Below, piece after piece: positions 1 through 8,221 of a DNA stretch of 64,000 nt; the first letter of the stretch is position 1, and each line of letters begins with the position of its first letter. The notes beneath the pieces were generated by a model, which did not search any database, was not told the origin of the DNA, and worked only from the letters and a program-made list of their open reading frames with translations. The position numbers and the translations under genes were made by a program. The DNA is from an uncultured Acetatifactor sp. (GTDB taxonomy: Bacteria; Bacillota; Clostridia; Lachnospirales; Lachnospiraceae). The stretch covers positions 17,159-81,158 of the forward strand of contig CAJUSI010000096.1 of the NCBI GenBank assembly GCA_910589035.1. Direction: 5' to 3'.

Positions 1-1
1 G

Positions 2-349
2 CCCAGCCTGCTGGGGTATGTGGAGATATTCGGGAAGCTTCCTTCCCGGCTGACATTTTCGCTGGCGGCTTTGATGGCGTTCTACACCGGAACGGAGATT
101 CGGGACAAGGCGCTGATCGGTCACAGGGGCGGAGAGGAGTACAGCATTCTGGACGACAGGGAAGTGCTGGAATTCTTCCGTGATAACTGCGAAAAGGAAG
201 TGAGCGCCTTTGTGGCTGCATTCCTTGGCAGGGAGGATTTCTTCGGACAGGATCTGAATCAGGTGCCGGGACTTGCCGGCGCGGTGACGGCGTATCTGAA
301 GGATATCAGGGAAAACGGTATGAGGGCGGCATTATGCAGAATTTTATAA
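2..349 (+). CDS. uxaB: Tagaturonate reductase UxaB, C-terminal end (5' part lies outside the window)
   Basis: This is the last 115 codons of a longer gene; the frame is open to the first base of the window. UxaB reduces tagaturonate to altronate with NADH in the galacturonate branch of hexuronate breakdown in the cytoplasm. The stretch LTFSLAALMAFYTG and the following helical tail resemble the C-terminal domain of the mannitol dehydrogenase/UxaB family. The stop codon overlaps the start of uxaA by 16 bases, so the two are translationally coupled. The family call rests on a short fragment plus the uxaA neighbour; a fructuronate or mannonate dehydrogenase of the same superfamily is the alternative. 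Confidence 0.82.
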   Translation, partial: PSLLGYVEIFGKLPSRLTFSLAALMAFYTGTEIRDKALIGHRGGEEYSILDDREVLEFFRDNCEKEVSAFVAAFLGREDFFGQDLNQVPGLAGAVTAYLKDIRENGMRAALCRIL

Positions 350-1875
350 AAATTAACGAAGAGGACAATGTGGTGGTGGCGCTGAAGCCCATACCGGCGG
401 GGGAGGTCCTGCGCATCGGAGTCCGGGATGAGGACGGGGCGAAAGAGGAGATCCGGGAGATCGCGGCCCTGGAGGAGATACCGGCAGGGCATAAGATGGC
501 GGTTCTCGATATCCCGGAGGGCGGCAGCGTCATCAAATACGGATACTGTATCGGCAATGCGAAGGAGGATATCCGGGCCGGCGGATGGATTCACACCCAC
601 AATCTCAAAACCGCTCTGGGGGATCTGCTGGAGTACACTTATGAACCCGTTTTGGCAAAAGAGGGGCAAAAGCCTGGGGAGGAGCGTACCTTTATGGGCT
701 TCCTGCGCCCGGACGGCAGGGCGGGTGTCCGCAACGAGATCTGGATTATTCCCACCGTGGGCTGTGTGAACAATGTAGCCACTTCCATTGCGGCGCGGGC
801 CAATGCCTGGCTTTCCTCCCCGGAGGGCGCTGCCGTAAGGGAACGGGTGGAGGAGGTCATTGCGTTCCCACACCCTTACGGCTGCTCCCAGATGGGGGAG
901 GATCAGGAGCATACCAGGCAGATTCTGGCGGATCTGGTGAACCATCCCAATGCGGGCGGGGTCCTGGTGCTGGGACTGGGCTGCGAGAACAGCAATATCG
1001 ACGTGCTGAAGCCCTATATCGGCGATTACGATGAGGAAAGAGTGAAATTCCTGGTTGCGCAGGAATGTGAGGATGAGACAGCGGAAAGCCTGGAGCTGAT
1101 TAAGAAGCTGGCCGCTCATGCATCCCATGCAGTGCGCCAGCCGGTGAGCGCGGACAGGCTGGTCATCGGCATGAAATGCGGGGGCAGCGACGGGCTGTCC
1201 GGCATCACGGCGAACCCCCTGGTGGGCCGTTTCTCGGACAGACTGATATCCTGCGGGGGGACCACCATTCTCACGGAAGTGCCGGAAATGTTCGGCGCGG
1301 AGACCATCCTGATGAACCGCTGCGCCGACCGGGAGCTTTTCCAGAAGACAGTGGCTTTGATCAATGATTTCAAACAATATTTCAAAAGCCATAACCAGAC
1401 CATTTACGAGAATCCCTCCCCCGGGAATAAAAAGGGCGGAATCTCCACCCTGGAGGACAAATCCCTGGGCTGCACCCAGAAGTCGGGCAGCGCGCCGGTG
1501 AGGGGAGTGCTGCAGTACGGGGAGCAGGTGCGGACGCCGGGGCTGAATCTTCTGAGCGCGCCCGGCAACGACCTGGTGGCGGCTACGGCGCTGGCGGCGG
1601 CGGGAGCTCAGATCGTGCTCTTTACCACCGGAAGGGGCACCCCCTTTGCATCCCCCGTCCCCACAGTGAAGATATCCACCAATTCCGGACTGGCGGGGCG
1701 GAAGGCCAACTGGATCGATTTCAATGCAGGGGGACTGGCGGAGGACAAGAGCATGGAAGAGGAGACGGAGAGGCTGTTTGACTATGTGATGGAGGTGGCC
1801 TCCGGCAGGAAGGTCTGCAGCGAGGAGGCGGGGTATCACGATATGGCTATTTTCAAGCAGGGGGTAACCCTGTAG
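334..1875 (+). CDS. uxaA: Altronate dehydratase UxaA
   Basis: The 513-residue protein is of full family length. UxaA dehydrates altronate to 2-keto-3-deoxygluconate, the step after UxaB in galacturonate use; the family depends on Fe2+. The N-terminal SAF-type domain carries the IHTHN sequence (around residues 88-92), and the large C-terminal domain has the GCS/GLGCEN and GTPFASPVPTVKIST segments typical of UxaA/GarD enzymes. The start at 334 lies inside the end of uxaB, typical for coupled translation. With uxaB it marks galacturonic acid, that is pectin, as one end product of the locus. About 160 bases without a gene follow, holding a small hairpin repeat. Confidence 0.95.
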   Translation: MQNFIKINEEDNVVVALKPIPAGEVLRIGVRDEDGAKEEIREIAALEEIPAGHKMAVLDIPEGGSVIKYGYCIGNAKEDIRAGGWIHTHNLKTALGDLLEYTYEPVLAKEGQKPGEERTFMGFLRPDGRAGVRNEIWIIPTVGCVNNVATSIAARANAWLSSPEGAAVRERVEEVIAFPHPYGCSQMGEDQEHTRQILADLVNHPNAGGVLVLGLGCENSNIDVLKPYIGDYDEERVKFLVAQECEDETAESLELIKKLAAHASHAVRQPVSADRLVIGMKCGGSDGLSGITANPLVGRFSDRLISCGGTTILTEVPEMFGAETILMNRCADRELFQKTVALINDFKQYFKSHNQTIYENPSPGNKKGGISTLEDKSLGCTQKSGSAPVRGVLQYGEQVRTPGLNLLSAPGNDLVAATALAAAGAQIVLFTTGRGTPFASPVPTVKISTNSGLAGRKANWIDFNAGGLAEDKSMEEETERLFDYVMEVASGRKVCSEEAGYHDMAIFKQGVTL

Positions 1876-2004
1876 CTTCAGGCAGGTAAAAGCAATACTC
1901 CCTGATGATTTCATTCTCTTACGGATTGGACACCAAAGTGTCCGAAGGATACTTTCTGCTTGCAGCGATCAGAGTTTTACCGAGCAGAGCGAGGTTGGGG
2001 TTAA

Positions 2005-2033
2005 TACCCCGCCCGCAGCTCTGCTGCGGGGTA
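2005..2033. repeat. GC-rich hairpin repeat, copy 1
   Basis: An 8-bp stem (TACCCCGC / GCGGGGTA) encloses CCGCAGCTCTGCT. The same arrangement, GTT-AAT-CCCC followed by GCAGCT or CAGCTTGCTGCGGGG and then AGTT..ATT, occurs again at 29674-29693, so this looks like a dispersed element rather than a private terminator. It also stands directly behind the minus-strand gene that ends at 2036 and could stop its transcription, but there is no T-run. Confidence 0.5.
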
Positions 2034-2035
2034 GT

Positions 2036-2443
2036 TCATTCCGTTTTTATTCCTGAAAAGTCAATTTCAAAATCTTCATATATTCCGGCTTTTACTTTAT
2101 CCGAAAAAGAGTATTGCTCAAAAGTATCATGTTCAAAATGATAAACCATAATTTGCCGATTCATGGGATCAACGATCCAATACTCCCTGACGCCCGCTGT
2201 TCTGTATTTGAATAACTTCTTATTATAGTCCATTGCACGGCTTGACGGCGATACAATTTCGATAATCCAGTTCGGAGCGCCCTTGCATCCTTCATCCGTA
2301 AGCTTGTTTCTATCAAAGCTGTCAGGCGCCGCCATCATATATAATTCACCGTCAATCAGTTCTGCCCTTTGTCCGCCCGGCAGATTGTATATATCGTCTA
2401 TGGTATAATATTCTAACTGTCCTGCCGCATCCATTTTTATCAT
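2036..2443 (-). pseudogene. Uma2-family (DUF820) nuclease-fold protein with an internal in-frame deletion
   Basis: The 135 residues match the two ends of the Uma2/DUF820 family, a PD-(D/E)XK-fold group common in cyanobacteria and Clostridia and about 185-200 residues long. The N-terminus has the usual RAELIDGELYMMAAP; the C-terminus has GAPNWIIEIVSPSS and AGVREYWIVDP. Between MAAP (around residue 40) and NKLTDEG, roughly 50-55 residues are missing, including the segment that normally ends in PDI with the catalytic Asp. The reading frame stays open across the join. The function of intact members is not established beyond a predicted nuclease fold; this copy should be inactive. Confidence 0.72.
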
Positions 2444-2626
2444 GGTCCTTGTTTGTTTTCTGTGTTATATCGAAAACGGAGTTGCATGACAAGGCTTTTA
2501 TCGCCGGCTTTCTGCTTCGCCTCTCATTATTGAAAGCGTTACTGCAGGTTTAACGCTTGTCCGGGGAAATATCTGGCTGGCGGTCTGCAGTCGGGGCGTT
2601 ATGCTGCAAAAACAGATTTTTAATGG

Positions 2627-2655
2627 TTGCGGGCACAGTCTGTGGTATGTTAATA
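2627..2655 (+). promoter_or_regulatory. Possible promoter of the sugar isomerase gene
   Basis: TTGCGG (2627-2632) and TTAATA (2650-2655) are spaced by 17 bases. The -35 is poor, so this is only a candidate. The 317-base gap 2444-2760 holds nothing else I can support apart from the ribosome binding site AAGGAG before 2761. Confidence 0.3.
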
Positions 2656-2760
2656 TAAGGGAAAGGAAGCATTACAAAAAAGAGGAGTGAATGTTAAGAG
2701 ATTTCTCCCACTGAAAACCGTGAGGACGGCAGGATGGAAGAAAAGGAAAGGAGCAATAAG

Positions 2761-3597
2761 ATGCAGTTGGGAATAAGAATACATGATCTGGCGCAGCTTC
2801 CGCTGGAAGAAAGGATTGCGCAGATCCACAGTCTGGGATTTACCTGCGGGCACCTGGCCCTCTCCAAGGTGATCAGCGAATTCTCCACCGAGGATGAAGC
2901 GCTGACGCCGGGACTGGCTATGTACCTGAAAAATCTCTTTGCCAAAAATCAGGTGGATATTGCCGTGCTGGGCTGCTACCTGAATCTGGCGGATCCGGAC
3001 GAAGAGAGGATTGCCCGGATTACGCGGCGCTATATGGCCCATATCCGTTTCGCTTCCTGGCTGGGATGCGGGGTGGTGGGCACGGAGACGGGAGCGCCCA
3101 ACAGCGCCTATGCCTTTACGCCGGAATGCCATACGGAGGAGGCGCTGGGTATTTTTATTGATCATCTGAGGCCTGTTGTGGAGTATGCGGAGAAGATGGG
3201 GGTGGTGGTGGCCATCGAGCCGGTGTACCGCCATATCGTGTGGAATCCGGTGCGGGCCAGGAGGGTGCTGGATGAGATCGGCTCTCCCAACCTGCAGATT
3301 ATTTTTGATCCCGTGAACCTGCTGGACGTGCCCAATTACGCCCAGAGGGAGGCCGTGATAGAGGAGGCTGTCGAATTGCTGGGGCCGGATATTGCCGTGG
3401 TGCATCTGAAGGACTGTGCGCTGCGGGGAGGGAAGCTGCTTTCCATGGGCTGCGGCCTGGGAGAGATGAATTATTCCCCGATCCTGAAATTCATGAAGGA
3501 GCGCAAGCCCTTTATCCAGGCCACCCTGGAGGATACGAAGCCGGAGAACAACCAGAGGGTGAAGCATTATATCCAGAGGATGTATGAGGAAGCCTGA
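2761..3597 (+). CDS. Sugar phosphate isomerase/epimerase, xylose-isomerase-like TIM barrel
   Basis: A 278-residue protein starting MQLGIRIHDLA, chosen over an upstream in-frame ATG because AAAGGAG lies just before it. It fits the AP endonuclease 2/xylose isomerase-like TIM-barrel family: conserved acidic and histidine metal ligands appear in order at AIEPVYR, IIFDPVNLLD, VVHLKDC and ATLED. Members isomerise or epimerise keto sugars or sugar acids in the cytoplasm. The substrate cannot be told from the sequence; placement behind uxaBA suggests a uronic-acid or pentose-related sugar. No operon partner follows, only an intergenic stretch leading to a gene remnant. Confidence 0.85.
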   Translation: MQLGIRIHDLAQLPLEERIAQIHSLGFTCGHLALSKVISEFSTEDEALTPGLAMYLKNLFAKNQVDIAVLGCYLNLADPDEERIARITRRYMAHIRFASWLGCGVVGTETGAPNSAYAFTPECHTEEALGIFIDHLRPVVEYAEKMGVVVAIEPVYRHIVWNPVRARRVLDEIGSPNLQIIFDPVNLLDVPNYAQREAVIEEAVELLGPDIAVVHLKDCALRGGKLLSMGCGLGEMNYSPILKFMKERKPFIQATLEDTKPENNQRVKHYIQRMYEEA

Positions 3598-3806
3598 GGA
3601 TACGGCAGGAGAATGAACGGGGAGTAAGGCGTTTTATGCAGAGAGCGTAGGACAATGCATAAAGAAACAGCCGGAACCGGAAATAACTCTTGAAGGGTAA
3701 TCTCTGAACGATCCCTGATCATATGGGAAGCGCATGGTTCAGGAAATATATAAGAACATAATAATATTGACGATATGCCGTCCGGCCCGGAAAGGATACC
3801 CGACGA

Positions 3807-4301
3807 TGCCCGGACGGCGTGCTGGCGCAGCTGAGCAACCGGGTGCAGCATGCGCTCAGGGCGTACATGCCCGCGGAGCAGAGGGCGGTCAAAGCGGCGG
3901 CGAAAGCCTTCCGTGCCAATCCGGATTTCGATACGGAGCAGGTGCTCATGGAGCTGGGCGTGGGCCAGGCCCTGACTTCTTACCTGGATGTGGAGGGAAT
4001 CCCGCAGCAGGTGATGCGCACCGATATCATCTGCCCCCAGAGCCTTATGGGACCCGTGGACGAGGCTGTGAGAAGGAGTATCATGGCGGCGGATCCCATG
4101 GCGAAATACGACGAGTATGTGGACAGCGAGTCAGCCTACGAGGTTCTGCAGAAGCGGGCAAAGGAGGAGGAAGAACGGTCCCGGCTGGAGGCGGAGCGGG
4201 AGCGTGCCAAGCTGGAAAAGGAAAAGGCCGAATTTGAGAAGCAGAAGGCAAAGGAGCAGGAGGCTGCCTTAAAGCGCAGGGAAAAGGAGAAGGAAGCTTA
4301 A
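3807..4301 (+). pseudogene. 3' remnant of a HerA-like (DUF853) ATPase gene
   Basis: The 160-165 residues match only the C-terminal end of the DUF853/HerA-like helicase family (for example E. coli YjgR): LAQLSNRVQHALRAYMPAEQ, KAAAKAFRANP, ELGVGQALTSYL. The family is about 500 residues long, so the whole N-terminal P-loop ATPase domain is absent. The similarity begins near 3810, and exactly there lies a perfect 9-bp inverted repeat (3777-3785 and 3810-3818). The C-terminus is a charged K/E/R-rich coiled coil, as in intact relatives. No good ribosome binding site precedes the frame. I read it as a 5'-deleted pseudogene. Confidence 0.75.
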
Positions 4302-4350
4302 ATAGTCTGCCCGGAAGAAATGGGGAAGACCGGAAAAATTAAAAAGACCG

Positions 4351-4384
4351 GAAAAGACTGTGGCAGAATGCGCAGTCTTTTTCA
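4351..4384 (+). terminator. Rho-independent terminator
   Basis: AAAAGACTG and CAGTCTTTT pair around a 12-base loop and run into TTTTTC. It lies 50 bases after the HerA remnant and would have ended that gene. Confidence 0.75.
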
Positions 4385-4386
4385 AT

Positions 4387-4412
4387 AATTACCCTATTTC
4401 TAGCTTTTTTCT
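4387..4412 (+). promoter_or_regulatory. Shared upstream motif, copy A (candidate regulator binding site)
   Basis: This 26-base stretch begins AATTACCCTATTTCTAGC and matches 22 of 26 positions of a stretch at 10758-10783 in front of lplB. In both places a -10-like hexamer follows about 50 bases downstream (here around 4436-4441, GATAAG). It is the best candidate for a site bound by the YesN-type regulator encoded at 4791, or for the promoter of that operon. The gap 4302-4790 therefore holds a terminator, this motif, a palindromic element and a short direct repeat (AGGGCTGTTGGACCG at 4727 and 4744). Confidence 0.45.
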
Positions 4413-4475
4413 TCTTGCTCCCTCAAGTTAAATCAGATAAGGTAAAACTGTATGATTGGCTTTACAGAATATGCC

Positions 4476-4649
4476 AGAGCGTGTTTGAAAATTCATTCCC
4501 GCCATCTGCCGCGGGAACCGTGTCCCCACATTTGCGGTATATTTGGCCCTCATTCGGTCAACGTAGCCCACTACGCTTCCCTCATTCGGGTCAAATCTCC
4601 CACAAATTGGGACGCATATCTGGCAGAAAGCAACTTTCAAACACGCTCT
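4476..4649. repeat. MITE-like palindromic element with 15-bp terminal inverted repeats
   Basis: The ends AGAGCGTGTTTGAAA and TTTCAAACACGCTCT are perfect inverted repeats. The whole 174 bases form an imperfect palindrome whose centre is GTAGCCCACTAC; the flanking arms CATTCGGTCAA and CCCTCATTCGGGTCAAAT also pair. It has no protein-coding capacity worth calling. It has the look of a non-autonomous mobile repeat. No second copy is in the window, so mobility is inferred. It lies between the shared motif at 4387 and the regulator gene at 4791, in what would be the leader of that mRNA. Confidence 0.7.
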
Positions 4650-4790
4650 AGGAAATTAAGGTATGGATAAGGGAGAAGCGCTGCCGTGCGGGAGAAGCAG
4701 TCCTGCAAAATGGCTGCCGGACCGGTAGGGCTGTTGGACCGACAGGGCTGTTGGACCGGCGGGGCGGCCGGAGCGCTTGGGGGAGCAGGT

Positions 4791-6365
4791 ATGAGGATAC
4801 TGATAGCGGACGATGAAGATTACACCAGGGAGGGCCTGTTGGAGGAGATCGACTGGGAGGAGTTCGGCATTGATGAGATCATGCAGGCGGTGAACGGGGA
4901 GGAGGCGCTGAAAATCGTGCAGTGGTTCCGGCCCGATATCGTGCTGTCGGATATCCGTATGCCGAAGATGGACGGGATTGCCTTTGCGGAGGAAATGCTG
5001 AAATCAAATCCCGGAAGCAAGCTCATCTTCATCAGCGGCTATATGGAGACGGAGTATCTAAGGAGCGCCATCCGGCTGTCCGTGATCGATTTCATAGAGA
5101 AGCCCATAGACGTGGAGCAGGTGAGGAAGGCTCTGGGAAAGGCCGTGGGGGAGATCGCCAGGGAGAGGCGGACCAGGGAGGCGGACGAAAGCAGCCGGGA
5201 GTTCCGCCAGCAGAAGCTCTTTGAGCTGCTCATCCGCAGGGAGAGCGACGTGAAAACCGTGGAGAAGCTGGCCGGGGAGGTGGAGTTTTCGCTGAAGGGG
5301 GAGTATGTCTTTCTGGCGGTGTTCTTTCCGCGGCGCGGAGACGGGCTTTCGGGGACCCGGGAAGAGGTGCTGGACAGAATCCTGGATATGGCTCCGGAGA
5401 CGGCGCGCGGCGCGCAGACCAGAGCCATCGGCGTGTGGCAGGGAGAGTTCTGCCTGGAGATGATTCTCTCCTTTCAGGACAGGAACCGCTATCAGCTGGG
5501 TCCCTTTTACCAGAGGATTCTGGACCGGTGGCCGGACTGTAAGGTGGCTCTGGGAATCGAGACAGGGGACTACAGATACATATACAACAGCTGCAAGACG
5601 GCCAGGGCGGCCATGAACCGCGCTTTTTATCAGCCGGAGAGAAGGCTGTTTGAGATCGACGAGACGATTCTGCAGAAGAGATTTATGGAGCCGGGAATCT
5701 ACGGAGCCTTCCTGAGGGTACTGCCGGAAGGGCCGCAGAAGATGTCGGAATGGTTTGAAAGCCTTTTCGCGGATCTGCTGTCCGGGAAATATTATCAGAA
5801 GGAGCAGGTGTACACGCTGATGATTTCCCTGCTGACGGCTGTTTTCAGAAAGTATCCGGAGGTTTATGAATCCATGCCGCAGATAGGAGGGGAAGAGGAA
5901 CTGCAGGCTGAGATTCTGAACAGGGACAGTCTGCAGGAAATCAGGGCCTTCACGGAGGAGATTCTGGGGTGCGTGCAGGAGAGGGAGGAGGCGCTGTCGG
6001 GATATGGCAGGGTGGTCCGCGGGGTGATGGATTATATCGCCGCCCATTACGGAGAGGAAGATTTGAGCACCGTCGGGATTGCGGAGCATTTTCATTTCTC
6101 TCCGGCGTACCTGAACGTGCTGTTCAAGCAGGAGAGAAAGGTGACTCTGAAACAGTATCTGAGCAATTACCGGCTGGAGAGGGCCAGGAGGCTGCTGGAG
6201 CAGGATTACCGGAAGATCACGGAGATCGCGGAGAAATGCGGGTACGCTAACGCCAATTATTTTGCCAAGGTGTTCCGGGAGGCCACAGGCATGACGCCCC
6301 TGGAATATCGCGGGAAATATGAGAAGGATCTCCGCAGCGGCGGTACGGATTCCGGAAATGCATGA
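4791..6365 (+). CDS. YesN-type response regulator with AraC DNA-binding domain
   Basis: A 524-residue regulator. Residues 1-120 form a receiver with the acidic pair D7-D8, the phospho-acceptor D54 in LSDIRMP and the conserved Lys in EKP. A long central region (about 130-410) is the usual YesN linker. The last 100 residues are two AraC-type helix-turn-helix motifs (DLSTVGIAEHFHFSPAYLNVLFKQ region and ITEIAEKCGYANANYFAKVF). The start at 4791 was chosen because GGGGGAGCAGGT precedes it and the receiver begins there. It is followed by its partner kinase at 6423. It most likely activates the importer and glycosidase genes downstream. Confidence 0.92.
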   Translation: MRILIADDEDYTREGLLEEIDWEEFGIDEIMQAVNGEEALKIVQWFRPDIVLSDIRMPKMDGIAFAEEMLKSNPGSKLIFISGYMETEYLRSAIRLSVIDFIEKPIDVEQVRKALGKAVGEIARERRTREADESSREFRQQKLFELLIRRESDVKTVEKLAGEVEFSLKGEYVFLAVFFPRRGDGLSGTREEVLDRILDMAPETARGAQTRAIGVWQGEFCLEMILSFQDRNRYQLGPFYQRILDRWPDCKVALGIETGDYRYIYNSCKTARAAMNRAFYQPERRLFEIDETILQKRFMEPGIYGAFLRVLPEGPQKMSEWFESLFADLLSGKYYQKEQVYTLMISLLTAVFRKYPEVYESMPQIGGEEELQAEILNRDSLQEIRAFTEEILGCVQEREEALSGYGRVVRGVMDYIAAHYGEEDLSTVGIAEHFHFSPAYLNVLFKQERKVTLKQYLSNYRLERARRLLEQDYRKITEIAEKCGYANANYFAKVFREATGMTPLEYRGKYEKDLRSGGTDSGNA

Positions 6366-6422
6366 ACCGTCTTTCAAAATATAGTTTCAGCGCCGGCTTG
6401 GCCGGGGGAGCGAGGTACGGGA

Positions 6423-8174
6423 ATGAACAAAATCAGAGACTGGTTCGGAAATATTTCCCTGAGGGGAAAAATCCTTCTGCTGATTGTGCTGGGAGGGATT
6501 ATTCCACTGGGCATCGTCATGGCGGTCTCCTTTTCCGTGGTGAGGAAACAGACGGAGGAGAGGCTGATTTATGCCCTGGATCAGGGGTACAGCCAGGTGT
6601 ATCAGGCCGTGGAGGACAAGCTTTCCAGGCTTCACAATATTTCCACTCTTTTCGCCGTCAACGATATGGTAAGTCCTGTGCTGCGCTTCGACAACCGGGA
6701 AATGGATGTGGCGGAACAGATGATGCTCTTCGAGAGCATCAATTCCTACGCCTTCGGACTGGAAATGACATTGGATTCCAGCAATATTGTCTTCTATATC
6801 GAGGACAGTTATCCGGTGGTGAATACCCAGAGCAGCCGTTATCGTCCCATTACCGATGTGTACGACACCCGGTGGTATGCCGGTCTGAAGGCAGGAAACG
6901 GACGTCCCATATGGGTCCTGCTGGACGGAAACGGCAGGGACGGCGGCCAGGCGGCCATCGCCAGAGAGCTGTGGAGTCCGGACGATTACAGCCGGACGGT
7001 GGGAATCCTCACCATTATAACGGAGAGAAGGAGTCTGGAGGAAATGCTGCAAAATGCCTATGAGGGGCAGGCTTTGTATCTGGAGACGGCGGAGGGGGAG
7101 CTGTTGGCCGCCAATCTGCCGGAGGAGGCACTGCCCCGGCTTTCGATCTCCCAGAGGAATGTGGACGACCGGGAATTTTCCCGCGTCAGTGTGGAGGGGG
7201 GTTCATGCTACGCCAGAAGCAGCAGGATCGACGGTTCCAATGTATACCTGGTCTCCGTCATTCCCCTGGAGGCGGTGCAGCAGGGGATGAATGTGCTCAA
7301 CGGCAATATGGGATTTCTGTTCCTCGGCATCAGCCTGGCGGTGGTGATGGTCATGGGAACCATGGCAAAGTCCATCACGGGGCGGCTTAAGCTGCTGAAG
7401 GAGCAGATGCTGCAGATCCGGGAGGGAAATATCTGCAAGATGGAAGAGGGGCATTCCAGGGACGAGATCGGGCAGCTCATAGGCAATTACAATGTAATGG
7501 TGGATCGGGTGGACGTACTTTTGAAGGAGCAGTACACCCTGGGCCAGGAGAAGGTGGAGGCTGAGCTGATGGCCCTTCAGTCCCAGATTAATCCCCATTT
7601 TCTGTACAATACTCTGGATATGATTAACTGGATGTCCCAGAAAAAGGAGTCGGAGAATATCCGGAGCGTGGTGCAGGCCATGTCCCGGTTCTACCGGCTC
7701 ACCCTGAGCAAGGGGAGGGATATCGTGTCCATCCGGGACGAGGTGGAGCTTTGCGAGGCTTATATGGAAATCCAGAAGAGGAGATATAAGGGACGGATAT
7801 GCTATGAGGTGGAGGTGGACGAAGATATTCTGAACTGTCTGATTCCGAAAATCACATTGCAGCCTTTTCTGGAAAATGCCATTATTCACGGGATCAACGA
7901 GAAGAGCGACGGACGGGGCATGATTCTTTTGAACGGCTGGATGGAGGACGGAAGGGTCACCCTGAGCGTCACCGACGACGGGGAGGGGATGACCCAGGAG
8001 GACAGGCAGAAGAGCCATCAGGGAAGTCATTATGGTCTGAAAAATATCGAGCACAGGCTGGAGCTTTTTTTCGGGGAGAGCATTCCGGTGCAGACGGAGA
8101 GCTCTCCGGGGATAGGCACCTGCGTTATCATCAATATTCCCGTGAGGACCGAGGGGGAACCGGAAATGCGTTGA
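6423..8174 (+). CDS. YesM-type sensor histidine kinase
   Basis: A 583-residue membrane kinase. A first membrane helix spans about residues 15-38, an extracellular sensing region (dCache-like in this family) follows to about 285, and a second helix (NGNMGFLFLGISLAVV) leads to a HAMP domain. The His_kinase domain has QINPHFLYN with the phosphorylated H392, and the C-terminus has the ATPase boxes FLENAIIHG and DDGEGM. It lies 57 bases after the regulator and in the family such pairs sense sugars, often through an extracellular binding protein. The lipoprotein gene that starts 47 bases later is a possible partner for ligand presentation. Confidence 0.93.
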   Translation: MNKIRDWFGNISLRGKILLLIVLGGIIPLGIVMAVSFSVVRKQTEERLIYALDQGYSQVYQAVEDKLSRLHNISTLFAVNDMVSPVLRFDNREMDVAEQMMLFESINSYAFGLEMTLDSSNIVFYIEDSYPVVNTQSSRYRPITDVYDTRWYAGLKAGNGRPIWVLLDGNGRDGGQAAIARELWSPDDYSRTVGILTIITERRSLEEMLQNAYEGQALYLETAEGELLAANLPEEALPRLSISQRNVDDREFSRVSVEGGSCYARSSRIDGSNVYLVSVIPLEAVQQGMNVLNGNMGFLFLGISLAVVMVMGTMAKSITGRLKLLKEQMLQIREGNICKMEEGHSRDEIGQLIGNYNVMVDRVDVLLKEQYTLGQEKVEAELMALQSQINPHFLYNTLDMINWMSQKKESENIRSVVQAMSRFYRLTLSKGRDIVSIRDEVELCEAYMEIQKRRYKGRICYEVEVDEDILNCLIPKITLQPFLENAIIHGINEKSDGRGMILLNGWMEDGRVTLSVTDDGEGMTQEDRQKSHQGSHYGLKNIEHRLELFFGESIPVQTESSPGIGTCVIINIPVRTEGEPEMR

Positions 8175-8221
8175 GGAAAATTGTTTGGAGGGGTTCGCCG
8201 GGGGCGGATGTGGAGACGGGT

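Noticed and set aside
259..1914. Long minus-strand frame (551 codons) opposite uxaA
   Set aside because: Composition is that of an antisense shadow of uxaA (rich in His, Pro, Arg, Leu), with no domain and no ribosome binding site.
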